NCBI GenBank assembly: GCA_033782935.1
Contig: JAWQEG010000286.1
Span: 5,546,001-5,610,000, forward strand
Source of the DNA: Petrolisthes cinctipes
Lineage: Eukaryota; Arthropoda; Malacostraca; Decapoda; Porcellanidae
Length of the DNA stretch: 64,000 bases
Direction: 5' to 3'
Shown: positions 22,782-34,567 of the stretch, one piece after another
Layout of the letters: every line of letters starts with the position of its first letter
Position numbering within the stretch: the first letter of the stretch is position 1
The notes under the pieces: generated by a model
Told to the model about the DNA's origin: nothing
The model's input: the letters and a program-made list of their open reading frames with translations, nothing else
Databases searched by the model: none
Made by a program: the position numbers and the translations under genes

Positions 22782-25617
22782 AGGCGTCTTCTATTTATGC
22801 CACTCGATCAACCCGGGTTGGCAACCTGTGTTGCTCCGAAAGACCCGGGTTGTCTGGTGTAAATAGAACACGCCGACCACCAACCCGGGTTGATATCCCT
22901 TTGTTTGTAAACATTGAAGATGGCATCACAAGACTCAGCAGAGCAGTTTTTCCCAGCATTATGCTCGGCACTCTCAGAATTTGATGACAAATCGAGTATT
23001 TCCCTACCTATATATATTATGTTGATAGTGTAGTTATGGGCTTCACAAGTGGAAATGTGACTGATGCCAGCCATTGGCCATGTGTTAGCTTCATTAAAAA
23101 GCTACTCTCAGATTGTTCAGGGATCTGTGCAGCAGACCATGCTTTGCAATTGAAAGGAGTATAATTTGTGGCTGCAACTAGGACAGTAACCATTCCCGAC
23201 AAATTGGAGAAACTTATGTTTTTTTCATACTAGAGTCGATAAGAAAATCTGTAAATATTGAAAAATTACCGTTATTGCGTAAGGTTTTTCTACCCTTCTT
23301 ACCCACTTATTTAGACCATTCTAATACTATTTTCTTCTATGGCATCTCCTCCGCAAATGCCCCATCTTACCTGACTTTACCTAACCTAACCTAGACCGCA
23401 TCAGACTACCAAGACCTAACCTGGGCAGATCACCGGGACCTAACCTGAGCAAACTACCGGGAAATAACCGTGGTAAAGTACAGGAAATGACCGGGGCAAA
23501 ATACTAGGACCTAGCCGGATCTGGCAACACTGCTATAAAACTGTAATTCTTTCAATAAATACCAGAAAAACTTGAGCATGCTTACAAGTATGATTATTAA
23601 CCTAATCAATAGTGAATGTACTTCTGTAAATAATGATTTAGGTTTAACTGTTGATTTCATTTATGGCAAACATGGTTCTGTAAGAGTAGGTTAAAATTAA
23701 ATACATGATTGTTATTATTATTGTGTATATTTAATCTCTGGGACTGTGGGAAACCAAATGGTAAATGGAGTTCAGGGTAGATAGGGAAAGCATAACAGGA
23801 AACCGGTTATTTACAGGAAAATTAAAAAATAACAAAATCCATTCTGGAAGTTATGAGAAAAGAAAAGGAAATCACTTGAAAATTAAAAAAGACCCTGAAC
23901 AAACAATAAATTACTACAAGAATGGGGATCTGTTGAAAAGGATATCCCCTGCCCTAACATCTGATCTCTAGACAAATAATATAATTAGGTTTACCAGGTT
24001 CCCTACTCCAGTCCAACACACACACACACACTACACAACATAAAACTGAATCAATTTAACAACTTAAAATTCTAGATACAGTATTCTCTTGTGACAATAA
24101 ACCAGCAACTAAGGCCAGTATAAATCAATACAGTACATAAAAAATACAACACAAACTAGGGCCATTCAGAATAAACTAGTATATATACATATTGCATCAA
24201 GGATGATATTTCTTTATTCACTGTCAGATTCATATTTTCATGATTTTTCATAATTTTCATTAAATCTTTGCAGTTCTTTTATAAGTTCCTTCCTATGGTC
24301 TGCCCTGCTGGCTTCACTATCTTTGACCACTTGAATATTTTCTTTAAGTAGGTCTACATCTTAAGTGAGTAGCTTTCTCACTTCAGTATTATGGGATGGT
24401 GGAAGTTAACCTCCACCTAGTACCCACAGTTGATGTGATGGCACAGACCCTTGTTGTGAAGTACCAGTGGAAGCACTTGCTTCTGTTGTTGGGGGAATTG
24501 GAGCTGTATATTCACTGATGGTACAGCAGGTGATGGTATGAGAGGTAATGGCACACCAGGGTCCAAATCGGGTTTTTGATATGCTGGTTCCAACACACAT
24601 GTTCCTATTGCAGCATAGCTATTGTGGCTGGAACAAGCTTCATAAGAACAACCCTACGGGTAATATATAGGGTTTTAAAAATTTAACACAGAAACACCTC
24701 AAAAGTACTACTTTAAGTAGAGCAAAAGATATGGAATATATAATTTGACCTAAACAATTTTGGACATTTAAATAATCCCAGGGTCTACTTGTTTGAAGTT
24801 TGATGGGTAATATTGGTAAGCAAACCATAAAATATTTAATATTTTTCTGTTCTTGAATCAGCCAGACTTAACCCAAGCTAACTGAACTGGACTTGACCAA
24901 ATTACTGGGACCTAACCTGGGTAAATTACCAAGATCTAACAAAGGCAGACTACTGGGACTTAACCTGGACAAACAACAGTGTGTGGAGCCTTTTAAATTA
25001 AGTTAGTGGGTCAAGCATGGTCAAAATGCACTGGTACCCTTTAATTTCATCATAAAAATAATGGAATACAAATCAGAGATATAAAAAAGTGGCACATCTT
25101 TCAATAATATTTCCTGGTTACTCTATCCACACTTTGGTGTCCAGTATTTCAATCAACAATTTCTATAACATGTCAGGCTGATATTTGCGAGGAAAAACTG
25201 CAGTCACAGGACTCTTCTGTACTTCAGTCCAGCACCATCCTGTCGAGTTGGCTGGTTTTACAAAATAATAGACATTTCCCTCAAATGCTACTGATTAGGG
25301 TACTCATGCCACTTCAAAATCATATTTCCTTTATGTATTTTGAAGATAACGTCTCATATTATGCTAAAATGTGATATAATTCTGTAAGAGGCCTTGCCAG
25401 TTATTGTTTATGTATGATCAGCTGATGAGCAACCCATAAAAGTTGCCAGATACCGCCACGTAACCCTGCTATCGAGATGGGTTGCTCCGGGTTGCCCTCC
25501 GACCAACCCGGGTTGGGGTGACCAGGGTTGCCTGGCGTAAATAGAAGATGCCAAATCGACGACTCGAGCAACCGGGTTGCCTGACCAGTGTTGCTCTGGC
25601 ATCAATAGAAGACGCCT
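22782..25617. mobile_element. PIF/Harbinger-like DNA element, TTA duplication
   Basis: The left end AGGCGTCTTCTATTTATGCCA and reversed right end AGGCGTCTTCTATTGATGCCA form the terminal inverted repeat. TTA flanks both sides (22779-22781 and 25618-25620), the 3-bp duplication of PIF/Harbinger. GGGTTG and CAACCCGGGTTG motifs recur below both ends. A short plus-strand frame after 22918 (MASQDSAEQF) is broken early. No full transposase is visible, so this copy is probably non-autonomous. It splits the leader of Gypsy element 1. Confidence 0.85.
23360..23520 (+). repeat. ACCTAACCTGGGCAAA-type short tandem units
   Basis: Five or so imperfect units of about 33 bases (GACCTAACCTGGGCAGATCA, then CCGGGACCTAACCTGAGC) lie inside the Harbinger-like element. 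A second cluster of the same units is at about 24885-24975. Confidence 0.65.
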
Positions 25618-25714
25618 TTACGTCTCAACGTTACCGCCTTGTACACATGGTAACAGTCCTAACACCCATAGTATTTACTGGCTCCTCCTTACTGCCTCTA
25701 CCCTTGCCGTAACT

Positions 25715-27312
25715 ATGGCCACCGCATCCAACATCTCGTCACCTGACATGTCTATACCACACAATTCTAACACCTCCACACCTTCCCAGGATAATACGTC
25801 GATCCAAGGGAATACACCTACACATAATTATGCCACACAAACACCATACGTTCCACCTTTCTCGTTCAACATTCTTTGTTGGTTTAGACACATGAAAGCG
25901 CTATGGTGCTCCACCAATTAACATCTGACCAAAAATATCACGCTTTACTTAGGGCCCTCCCCGATGAAGTGTTTGACACCATCTTTCCATCACTCACGTT
26001 AAACACTTCGTACGACACTATCAAGGGAGCCATTATAGCATCACATAGGATGAGTGAACAACAATACCTTCAGGCACTCGAGGATGTGCGACTGGAAGGG
26101 GGCCGCCCCTCTGTTGTATTATGTCAGATGCAGCAGTTGAATGACAAGGCGACTAATCCCTTCACAGAGTCCGTCCTCAGGAGCCGCTTGGCCAAGTTGT
26201 TACCTCAAGAAGCTCAACTGCACCTTCAAGCACAGCAATCACTCCCATTGCAAGAATACTCTAAACTTGCGGACTCCCTAATGGACACACTAGCTAGCAG
26301 CGCTGGAATGTGGCTCGTACAACATAGTCACAAACGCCATAACAACACCAACACTGCCAACACATCAATACCAACACACCACACAGCTCCAACAACACCT
26401 ACCACAAACACAACAATACCAACATGCTCCCCACACTCAACAACACCAACTACTTCCGCCTGCACTACCAAGCCAGCCTATGCCTCCACAACCACTTCAA
26501 CAACAACCTCAACACCACACCTTACAATAACAACAACTCTGGTGAGGGCTGGTTCTATCCAGAAATGAGGAATCTCGCATCCTTTATCACACCCTGGCCT
26601 GTTCTGTCTGTCTCTCTTACAATCTCTCATTCCTTCTGGGTAGCCGACAAGATCGCCTGATTGGGTGGCACAACAAGGAATACTACAGATGATGGGCTTG
26701 TTGGCCAGGGGATACATGCCCATGAGCCAGCAGTCCCCTCGTCTGCTGCCTTCGAAGAAACAGATCTCACTATCACCCTGACTCCCATTTGGGGGTCCGA
26801 GCATCTGCGCAGACAGTCTGGGGAACTACAACAACAACAACAACAACAACTATCTCTACCTCTAACTAACCAACTTAACACAACACCACTACAACAACCT
26901 CATGCACCACAAACACACCAACAACTTGACCAACTAACACAAGCATTAATCACCACAATTAAATCCACACAGCAGCCTCCTGCTCCTCAACAACAACAAT
27001 ACACCACAACACCACTCATGCCACAGCAACAGTACGACCCTACACCTACGATACTTCCACCGATACAACAACAATTCAACCCTACACCAAGAATACTTCC
27101 ACTGATACAACAACAACAATTCAACACTTCCACAAGAATACTTCCACCGTTATACCGACAACATAATACCACCACGCCTCATCAACATTATCAACATCAA
27201 CTATGCCAATACCACCAGAGATTCGGGAACGCCGCCCATAACTGCCGCCTTCCTTGCCAATGGGGTGCCACTACTAACTGCCACACCACCCAGCCCATGT
27301 CGGGATGTGAAT
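25715..27312 (+). pseudogene. Gypsy element 1 gag
   Basis: It starts at ATG 25715 (MATASNISSPDMS). A frameshift near 25910 moves to the next frame, which encodes the capsid-like part (ALPDEVFDTIFPSL, GAIIASHRMSEQQYLQALE, AKLLPQEAQLHL). A Gln/Thr/Pro-rich tail is split by a non-LTR fragment at about 26536-26835. The end carries a finger CQYHQRFGNAAHNCRLPC, the variant seen in mag-like Gypsy gag. Element 2 has a related start at 31640. Confidence 0.75.
26536..26835 (+). mobile_element. Non-LTR 3' fragment inserted in gag
   Basis: Homology to gag stops and resumes around this block. Its end (GCGCAGACAGTCTGGGGAAC then (CAA)n) parallels the 3' end of the Jockey-like element at 49370-49400 (GGCCAGACAGCTTGAGGAAC then CAACAA). 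The limits are approximate. Confidence 0.5.
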
Positions 27313-27549
27313 AAGGCAGTGGCAAGACGACGCCTTCCACGCCACCGCCCACAACACCTTACAAGACTGGGCCAATTCACTCATCACGCACGCCTCAACG
27401 CCGCAACACACCATACTCACGACACATCACACCCGACTACCAGCCTGCCCAACACAACCACGATCTACGCATGCCTGATACATACAACAACACGGCCTCA
27501 GCCCTCGATACCTCATCACATCATACTACGCAACAACCACCAACCGTCA

Positions 27550-27700
27550 CCTTCCCATTACCGTATCCAACTGCTCACACTCTCCTGTGGGTGGAGGACC
27601 TGGAGTCAGGCGACAGTTTCCTCGTTGACTCTGGTTCTGAGGTAAGTGTCGTGCTGCCTGGACAGCCAGGCATTGACAGCGTATGATCTTGCTGCGAATA
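27550..27700 (+). pseudogene. Gypsy element 1 protease
   Basis: ESGDSFLVDSGSEVSVV holds the aspartic protease D-S-G motif after a hydrophobic strand, as in retrotransposon proteases. The second half, with ADVQAFILGLDFLTGHDLLI (I-L-G-x-D motif), is in the neighbouring frame at about 27780, so a frameshift separates them. Confidence 0.75.
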
Positions 27701-28019
27701 AGTCTCCTATTACCACCTACGGGACGAGAAGTAAGGAGGTGACCCTTATGAAACAAGAATACGTGGTGTGGCCCTTCATCATGGCAGATGTCCAGGCATT
27801 TATCCTGGGTCTGGATTTCCTCACCGGACATGACCTTCTAATAGACGCTAAACGCAAACAATTAATACATAACCCTACAGGTATTACTATCCCTGCAAAA
27901 CACTGTCACAACACTACACCCTCTATCACACAGATTTCTCACTCCTACACATACCAACACATCCTTCAAGATTTCCCACAACTCCTCTCTACCAACACCT
28001 CACAACACGTCCATGATCC

Positions 28020-28800
28020 AGGTATTCACCACACAATAACTATGACAGGCCCACCAGTGTTCGCTAAACCACGACATATGCCACCTGAACGACTGGAGGC
28101 CGCAAAGAGATAATTCCATGTCATGGTACAGCAGGGCGTGGCCAGGCCCTCAGACAGGGCATGGGCATCTACTCTTTATATGGTCCCAAAATAGCAGGAA
28201 GGAGAATGGAGGGCATGTGGAGACTATAGGGCTCTCAACGCTGCTACTATTCCCGACAGGTACCCGATTCTTGATTTCCACTCCAAGCTCCAGGGAAGTG
28301 CGGTCTTCTCAAAGATCGACCTGGTACGTGCCTTCCATCAGGTTCCGGTGGCTGAAGAGGATATCAAGAAGACAGCAATCACCACGCCCTTTGGGTTGTT
28401 TGAATTCCCGTCCATGAACTTTGGACTATGTAATGCTGCACAAACGTTCCAGAGATTCATGGATAAGGTGCTGCAGGGATTTGAATACACAATTGTCTAC
28501 ATAGACGACATTCTATTCACCTCATCCTCACACGAACAACACCAGCAGCACCTGAAGGAACTCTTCTCCTGCCTGCAGCAGTTTGGGTTGAAGATCCACC
28601 CTTCCAAGTGTGTCATCGGAGAAAACCACCTTGACTTCTTGGGCCACCGCGTCACTCCCAATGACATTACACCACCGCCTCAGAAGGTTGAAGCGGTGCG
28701 AGAATTCCCCTTGCCAACCATAGCCAGGAAACTACGGAAATTCTTGGGCGTGGTTATATACTACCACTGGCACCACTTCACGATCGCCTTAAAGGCCTAA
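28020..28800 (+). pseudogene. Gypsy element 1 reverse transcriptase
   Basis: The connector FAKPRHMPPERL ends at a stop (28111). Frames then shift through the fingers ([22 protein letters not shown]). From 28348 a single frame gives [20 protein letters not shown] and [12 protein letters not shown], the intact Y-x-D-D catalytic box, then [16 protein letters not shown]. At least one stop and two frameshifts make it non-functional as a whole. Confidence 0.85.
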
Positions 28801-28864
28801 AAAAGCTTCCCAGAAGAAACTTGCCTGGACACCTGCTACAGGAACTGCCTTCACCGCTATCAAG

Positions 28865-29200
28865 ATGAAGCTTGCCGATACCACACTCCTAGCGTACCCC
28901 ACGCCTCACGCCCCTACGTCGATATACACTGACGCCATCGGTGCAGTGCTCCAACAGGAAGTGGACGGGATACTCAAACCTATTGCCTTCTTTAGCAAAT
29001 GCCTCGAGCCGCCACAACGAAAATACAGCACCTTCGATAGAGAGCTGGTGGCTATGCACGACGCTGTTAAACACTTCTGCCACTTCCTGGAAGGTAGGCC
29101 GTTCCACATCCAGACGGATCATTAGCCTCTCACTAGAGCCATGCAGCATCTGGGTATGAACTGGTCCCCACGGGTCACGCGCCACCGCGAGTCGCCTTCA
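28865..29200 (+). pseudogene. Gypsy element 1 RNase H
   Basis: TSIYTDAIGAVLQQEVDG, PIAFFSKCLEPPQRKYS and FDRELVAMHDAVKHF match Gypsy RNase H. Compared with element 2 (YTDASNDAIRAVLQQ) four residues are missing after the catalytic Asp. A stop follows QTDH at 29123. Confidence 0.8.
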
Positions 29201-29399
29201 TATCGGAATTCACTACCAACATACGGCATGTCTGGGGTGAGGACAACGCCGTAGAAGATGCACTCACCAGGGCTCCTCCTGCATTACCAACTGTCGCCAA
29301 AATACAACAGATACCACCGTTAGTCTTCCCGGCACTCGCTATAGCGCAACAGTCAGACACGGGCCTACACCTGGAATTTCTCACAGCACCGGACTCGAC

Positions 29400-30600
29400 C
29401 ACGAAGCTATGGTGCGACACATCCTGCGCAGCATTCCACGCCCCTATTATACCGCCTCAGTTCAGGGAAGCCATATTCGCACACTACCACTCTCTCAACC
29501 ATCTAGGGGTTGTGGGCACACTCTGCCTGGTCAGTCGTCGTGCCATATGGCCTGGGATGAGAAAGGAGGTCAAGGAGTGGTTTACATCATGCCTAACCTA
29601 TAAACATGCAAAAGTTGGTTGCCACAATCGCCCACCACTCCATGAGTTCACCGTGCCTACCTCAAGATTCCACACGGTGCACATGGATATTGTCTGCCCA
29701 TTGCCACCGTCACATGGATCACACTACCTTCTTACGTGTGTCGACAGGATGACGCGCTGGCGCACCGCCATTCCAAAGAACGACATAACTGCAGAAGGTT
29801 CCGCCTGCCACTTCCTCAACAGCTGGGTATTTAATTTTGGTCTACAGACCTGTAGTGTACCATAAAATAGGTCGATTTTCTTTGATTGAGTGTGTAACCA
29901 TTCTCTAATTATCTACCAGCCCTGTATTGTGATTCATTTACCATTACATTCCTTCATGCAGATAGCCTATGCAATTTCTTTCAGCATATTCTCTTTGCCA
30001 TTTTGTGTAATATCATTGTCTGCATACTCTTGCAAAATTTCATGTATACAACATATGTATTATACATTTAATACCATAACCAAATACTCTTAGCTTTGTT
30101 AACGTCAGGTACGCAGAGAATTGTATATAGTGTTAACTATTTTTTTACATTAAACCATTGGGAACTATTCACCGCATCTCTCTCTTCCTTGAGCACTTCT
30201 TAAAGAGAGTTATAGACACTAACACTTCTTAAAGAGAGTTATAGACACTAGCTCCTGAGGCTGAGAAGTGTAGTGGAGAAACCCTGACAGTGGTCCTTAC
30301 ACAGGAGCCTTTTTTAGGTAGCAGCACAACTTATAGTTGGTGGCTACACCACCCACCAACAGACCAGGGTACCCAATTTGAGTCGAGGGCATGGCAGGAC
30401 ATGCTGAAGGTCCTTGGGATAAAGAGCTAATGGACAACCGCTTACCATCACTGCAGCAACGGGATGGTGGAGCGGTTTCACCGCCGCCGGAAAGATGCCT
30501 TCCGAGCCTTACAACCGGACCAGTGGACTGATGCACTTCCATTAATCCTCCTCATAATCCCTGCCACCATGAAGAGGACTTACAACATTCTTCCATGTCT
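29400..30600 (+). pseudogene. Gypsy element 1 integrase, split
   Basis: Zinc-binding region (HYHSLNHLGVVGT, then SCLTYKHAKVG with one Cys replaced by Tyr), then core motif HMDIVCPLPPSHGSHYLLTC. After the insert at 29851-30358 the core resumes with TDQGTQFESRAWQDML and NGMVERFHRR, and homology ends at about 30600. The insert, a stop at 30428 and the truncation make it dead. Confidence 0.8.
29851..30358. mobile_element. Solo LTR-like insert in integrase
   Basis: 508 bases with TG...CA ends (TGTAGTGTACC ... CACCCACCA) between copies of ACAGACC (29844-29850 and 30359-30365). An internal 37-base duplication (CACTTCTTAAAGAGAGTTAT) lies at about 30196-30250. The ends and target duplication fit a solo LTR, though 7 bases is longer than the usual 5. 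Confidence 0.6.
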
Positions 30601-31639
30601 CACTATGTCCCCCTGGCCTTGGTCTTCCTTTCGCGCTTACTCCTCCACACCTCCACTTCCGACTCCACTCAGCCACCCCCGCACGGTTCCCTCATCCACG
30701 CCATTTTCTTCTCGCTCCCAATTCTAACTCTCCCCTTCTTTCTTCGCCTCCATCTACCCATCCACATGTTCCTTTCCCCGGTTGTATATTTTTCCTTGCC
30801 CACATTTCCTTTGCCTACACCTGCCCCTGTCCTTGTTCCCTTTTCTTTCCACCCACTCTCGTACCACATGTGCTCACCTCCTGGCATTTTCCACCCCATA
30901 CCACTTTTCCTTTGTTCCCACTTACCCGACCATCCACCATTATTTCGCCTTGCCTGCCTCCCACGCATGTCTCTTCGGTAACTTTCTTGCACCTCCTCAT
31001 ACCTTGACCCACATGTTTCCTCTCTTTATGTTTGTCCCATACAGCACCATCCCCACACCCTGCTTCATTACGTCTGCCCACCCACATACACCCCCTATTC
31101 CCTCCACCTTTCCTCCCATTGGATATTTTTGTTTTTCTTTTCTTTATGTGCCCACTATTTTTTGTGTATTTCCTTTGCCAACAATTTTGTACCCTACACA
31201 CACACATTCCACACATATGCCACCTCGCCTACCTCAGCTACGCCGCGAGGAGCAAACCTACATTGTGCATTTTGTGTCGTGATAATACCCCTGGTGATTG
31301 ACTGTGAGAGGCTGTTGGACTGTACACGTGTGCCACCTCTTTGTACTTGCCCCCAGTGTTCTTGCCCTCCACACTCTTTCCATATTCCGGCCACGTAAGG
31401 ACAAGGTAGGGGTAAATAGTGTACGAGCGTAGTCATTCTTCTCGCCACCGCCTCACGTCAAACACACACACTTACGACACTTAATATTTTTTCTCCACTT
31501 GTACTTTACTTTGTCCTCACCCTCACTCTTCTCTATAATCTCCCCCACCTACACGTGCCATGCTCCCTCATTTCCTCTCCATATACATTCCAATATCACC
31601 ACATTCCCTATCCCTACCCTACACTCACCCTCACACCAC
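30601..31639 (+). other. Leader of Gypsy element 2
   Basis: C/T-rich leader like that at 20.7-22.8 kb (runs of CCCAC, CTTTCC, ACACCC). It contains only compositional open frames on both strands. Confidence 0.5.
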
Positions 31640-32076
31640 CATGTACCCCACCATCGCCGCCACACTCGACAACCTCACCATCTCACCACCCATCCAGAAC
31701 ACCATCACGCTCACACACAACACCACTCACAACCCCACACTACACATTCCTCATGTTCCACCCTTTTCCTTTGACACCCACACATCGTTTTCCCACACGG
31801 AGGCGGTCTGGCACGGCAGCGCCTACCAAGATGAGCAAAAGCACCATGCTATCCTCGGAGCCATACTTTCTGGTTTTTGTGTCTGTAATTCCACTCCTCA
31901 CCTCCCTCGCCACTGGTGCCAAGTATGAGGGGGTCAAGGCAGCCATCACAATAGCCCATGGTAGAATAACCATGCAGCACTACAAGGCCCTGGAACACGT
32001 TCAAGGGGAAGGTCACTGCCTGTTGGTCCTGTTGCGTCACATGCAACAACTGAATGCGGTGGCCGGCAATCCCTAG
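31640..32076 (+). pseudogene. Gypsy element 2 gag fragment
   Basis: ATG at 31640 (MYPTIAATLDNL) leads to PHVPPFSFDTHTSF, parallel to YVPPFSFN in element 1. After a frameshift, AAITIAHGRITMQHYKALEH and LRHMQQLNAVAGNP match the capsid-like part of element 1. A stop follows at 32074. Confidence 0.7.
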
Positions 32077-32094
32077 CCTGACAGTATCCTCAGG

Positions 32095-32634
32095 GTGCGG
32101 CACACCCGATTCAATCTACACCGATGCATCCAACGACGCTATCAGGGCTGTCCTACAGCAAGAAGTTGACAGTATACTGAAGCCCATCGCCTTCTACAGC
32201 AAGCGCCTGGAACCACCACAACTGAAATATAGTGCCTTCGACAAGGAACTAGTCGCCGTCTATGACTCTGTCAAGCACTTCTGGCATTTCTTGGAAGTTT
32301 TCACATCAGAACAGACCACAAGCCACTCACAACTGTGATGAAACAACCAGAGACAAACTGGCCCCCTAGGGTATCGTGTCACATTGTATTTATCTCAGAA
32401 TTTACCATGGACATCAGGCACGTCAAAGGTGAGGAGAATGCCGTTGCCGAAGCTCTTTCCAGGGCACCCCCTGTTATTCCCTGTATTACCTCTATCCAAC
32501 AGATGCCGATCCTAGATTTCTCAGCCATTGCAGCAGCGCAGGCGTCAGATGAGCACCTCAACCAACTCCTTAATGGCGACACAGGCCTGCGGCTAGAGCA
32601 CATACTGGCACCAGACAGCGTCACAAAACTCTGA
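32095..32634 (+). pseudogene. Gypsy element 2 RNase H
   Basis: DSIYTDASNDAIRAVLQQ, PIAFYSKRLEPPQLKYS and FDKELVAVYDSVKHFWHFLE are followed, after a frameshift at about 32335, by FTMDIRHVKGEENAVAEALS, the conserved C-terminal helix and Asp region of Gypsy RNase H. The upstream reverse transcriptase is absent. Confidence 0.8.
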
Positions 32635-32639
32635 TGTGA

Positions 32640-34105
32640 CACTTCATGTGGTACACCTCGGCCGTATATCCCCGCGCCCTTCAGGTACAAAGTATTTAAC
32701 CACTTTCACTCTTTGAACCATCCAGGTGTTGCAGGTACTCTCCACCTCATCAGCCACAGAGCAGTATGGACTGGTATGAGAAAACAGATTAAGGAGTGGG
32801 TATCAGCGTGTGTGCCAGAGAGCAAAGGTGGGGCGCCATACCCGCCCTCCCCTACACGAGTTCCCCATACCCACCAGCAGGTTCCACACAGTGCATATCG
32901 ATATCGTCGGGCCACTCCCACCGTCAAGGGGTTCTCGCTACCTCCTCACCTGCGTGGATCGCACTACATGTTGGTGCACCGCAACGCCCATGGCAGACAT
33001 CACAGCAGAAGGTACCGCCCGCCACTTCCTCAACACATGGGTTGCCAACTTCGGACCATCAGCTGTCATCGTAACGGACCAGGACACGCAATTCGAATCC
33101 AGGGCGTGGCAGGAGATGCTTACCTTACTCGGAACCAGAAGACAGAGGACAACGGCATACAACCCCAGCAGCAACGGGATTGTCGAACGCCTGCACAGAA
33201 GATTGACGGACGCATTTTGTGCCTTGCAACCAGACCAATGGTCAGACGCCCTTCCTCTCATCCTCTTGACCATCCGTGCCACAATTAAGGAGGATCTACA
33301 CCACTCACCAGCTGAACTCGTTTTTGGAGAAAATCTACGCCTACCTGGACAGGTTATATCTCCAAGCACGGACACCTCCAACCTCTCCTTCCTCCCAGCC
33401 TTGAAAGCAGCCATCACCAGCGTTCGTCCGACGCATACGAGGAAATCAAACTTGAGAACTTCCTACACACCACCTAATCTACACACAGCCACACACCTAT
33501 TCCAGCGTACCGACTCCCACAGGACACCGCTGCAAGAACCATATACCGGCCCTCACCTCGTTATCTCCAGGACGGATGCTACAGTTACAATTCAAGTATC
33601 AGGAAAACCTTACGTCACGTCCTGGGAGCGGGTCACCACTACACCCTCACACTCACCTACACCCACACACCATCCAACACTGGTACCTGCCAAACCACCT
33701 ATCCCATCCACAATATTCCCTCACTACAGACCACCACTCCTACCCACCCCACATTCATGCCACAACCCACTAATCCTCCTACCACCACAACACAACCACC
33801 TTCCCAACCTTCACCTCTACCACCCTCTCGCTCGCCATCCCCTACCTTGCCCACACCTACCACAACCTTCACCCCATTCTACCCCCTCCTCACCCATTCC
33901 CCATCCTACCCCACCTCACTCCTCTCGTATTTCTCCCAAACTCCTAAGCCTCACACCCGTGCCGGTCACCCTTCTCCTAATAAAACCCTACCTATCCCTC
34001 TCCTACTATCCACCTTCCCTCAACCCGTTCCATTCTGCCTATCCCCACCCCCAACCTTCCCGACCCTCCTCCCAAGTCCTCCGTGACACCTGTAATCCTC
34101 TCTGA
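32640..34105 (+). CDS. Gypsy element 2 integrase, open frame of 431 codons
   Basis: The zinc-binding part (HFHSLNHPGVAGTLHLISH) lies in another frame before 32810, so the first Cys/His half is separated by a frameshift. From 32810 an unbroken frame gives CQRAKVGRHTRPPLHEF, HIDIVGPLPPSRGSRYLLTC (first catalytic Asp), VTDQDTQFESRAWQ (second Asp) and NPSSNGIVERLHRR (Glu, 35 residues after the second Asp, a D-D-35-E triad). It then gives the C-terminal PYTGPHLVI and KPYVTSWERV (GPY/F-type module) and a long Pro/Ser/Thr/His tail. The core is intact but has no working element around it. Confidence 0.85.
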
Positions 34106-34526
34106 TCTCCCCCAAGACACACATACTAGCACACAGCCATTGCCAGCCACGCCTCCTCGCTCCACAGCCACCACCACTCACTGCCATGCCACCACCTCCT
34201 CTAGAACACCTTCAGGATGACGAACCTTCGATGACACCAGAGGGATTCACTTCTTGCGCCGGGCGTACTATACGTCGGCCGGCTAAATACCTCTCCCTGC
34301 TACACAACACAAACACACACCTACTCCACACGCTGCCAACTACACACATGCCATATTACTAAACATTGATTGTACACACACCTTACACCTTACCCGCACA
34401 CTCATGTATTACACTTATTTATTTATACTTTATTGTAGATTGTGTATTATATATATATTTTTTTCCTCTCTTCCCTTCCTCCACCTGTTTGTTTTCTAAA
34501 CATTCTAGGGGGGAGGGAGGGGGTAA
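34106..34526 (+). other. Gypsy element 2 3' end and polypurine tract
   Basis: Out-of-frame continuation ends with CAGRTIRRPAKYLSL, a typical pol C-terminus, near 34260-34300. The purine tract GGGGGGAGGGAGGGGG at 34508-34523 directly precedes the LTR and would prime plus-strand synthesis. Confidence 0.7.
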
Positions 34527-34567
34527 TGTAGCGGCTACATATATAGCCACTCCTATAGCTCCATGTA

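Larger units (their letters stand above)
20151..30600 (+). mobile_element. Gypsy/Ty3 LTR retrotransposon, element 1 (nested, broken)
   Basis: Order on the plus strand: 5' LTR-like segment, long pyrimidine-rich leader, gag with zinc finger, protease, reverse transcriptase, RNase H and integrase, as in Gypsy (mag-like by leader and layout). It is interrupted by a Harbinger-like element (22782-25617), a non-LTR 3' fragment (about 26536-26835) and a solo LTR-like insert (29851-30358). It ends inside integrase at about 30600, where element 2 begins. Stops and frameshifts break gag and pol. No 3' LTR remains. Confidence 0.85.

Noticed and set aside
20764..22984. Long plus-strand frames (up to 188 codons) before gag
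   Set aside because: C/T-rich retrotransposon leader with few stops; no domain, and neighbouring frames are equally open.
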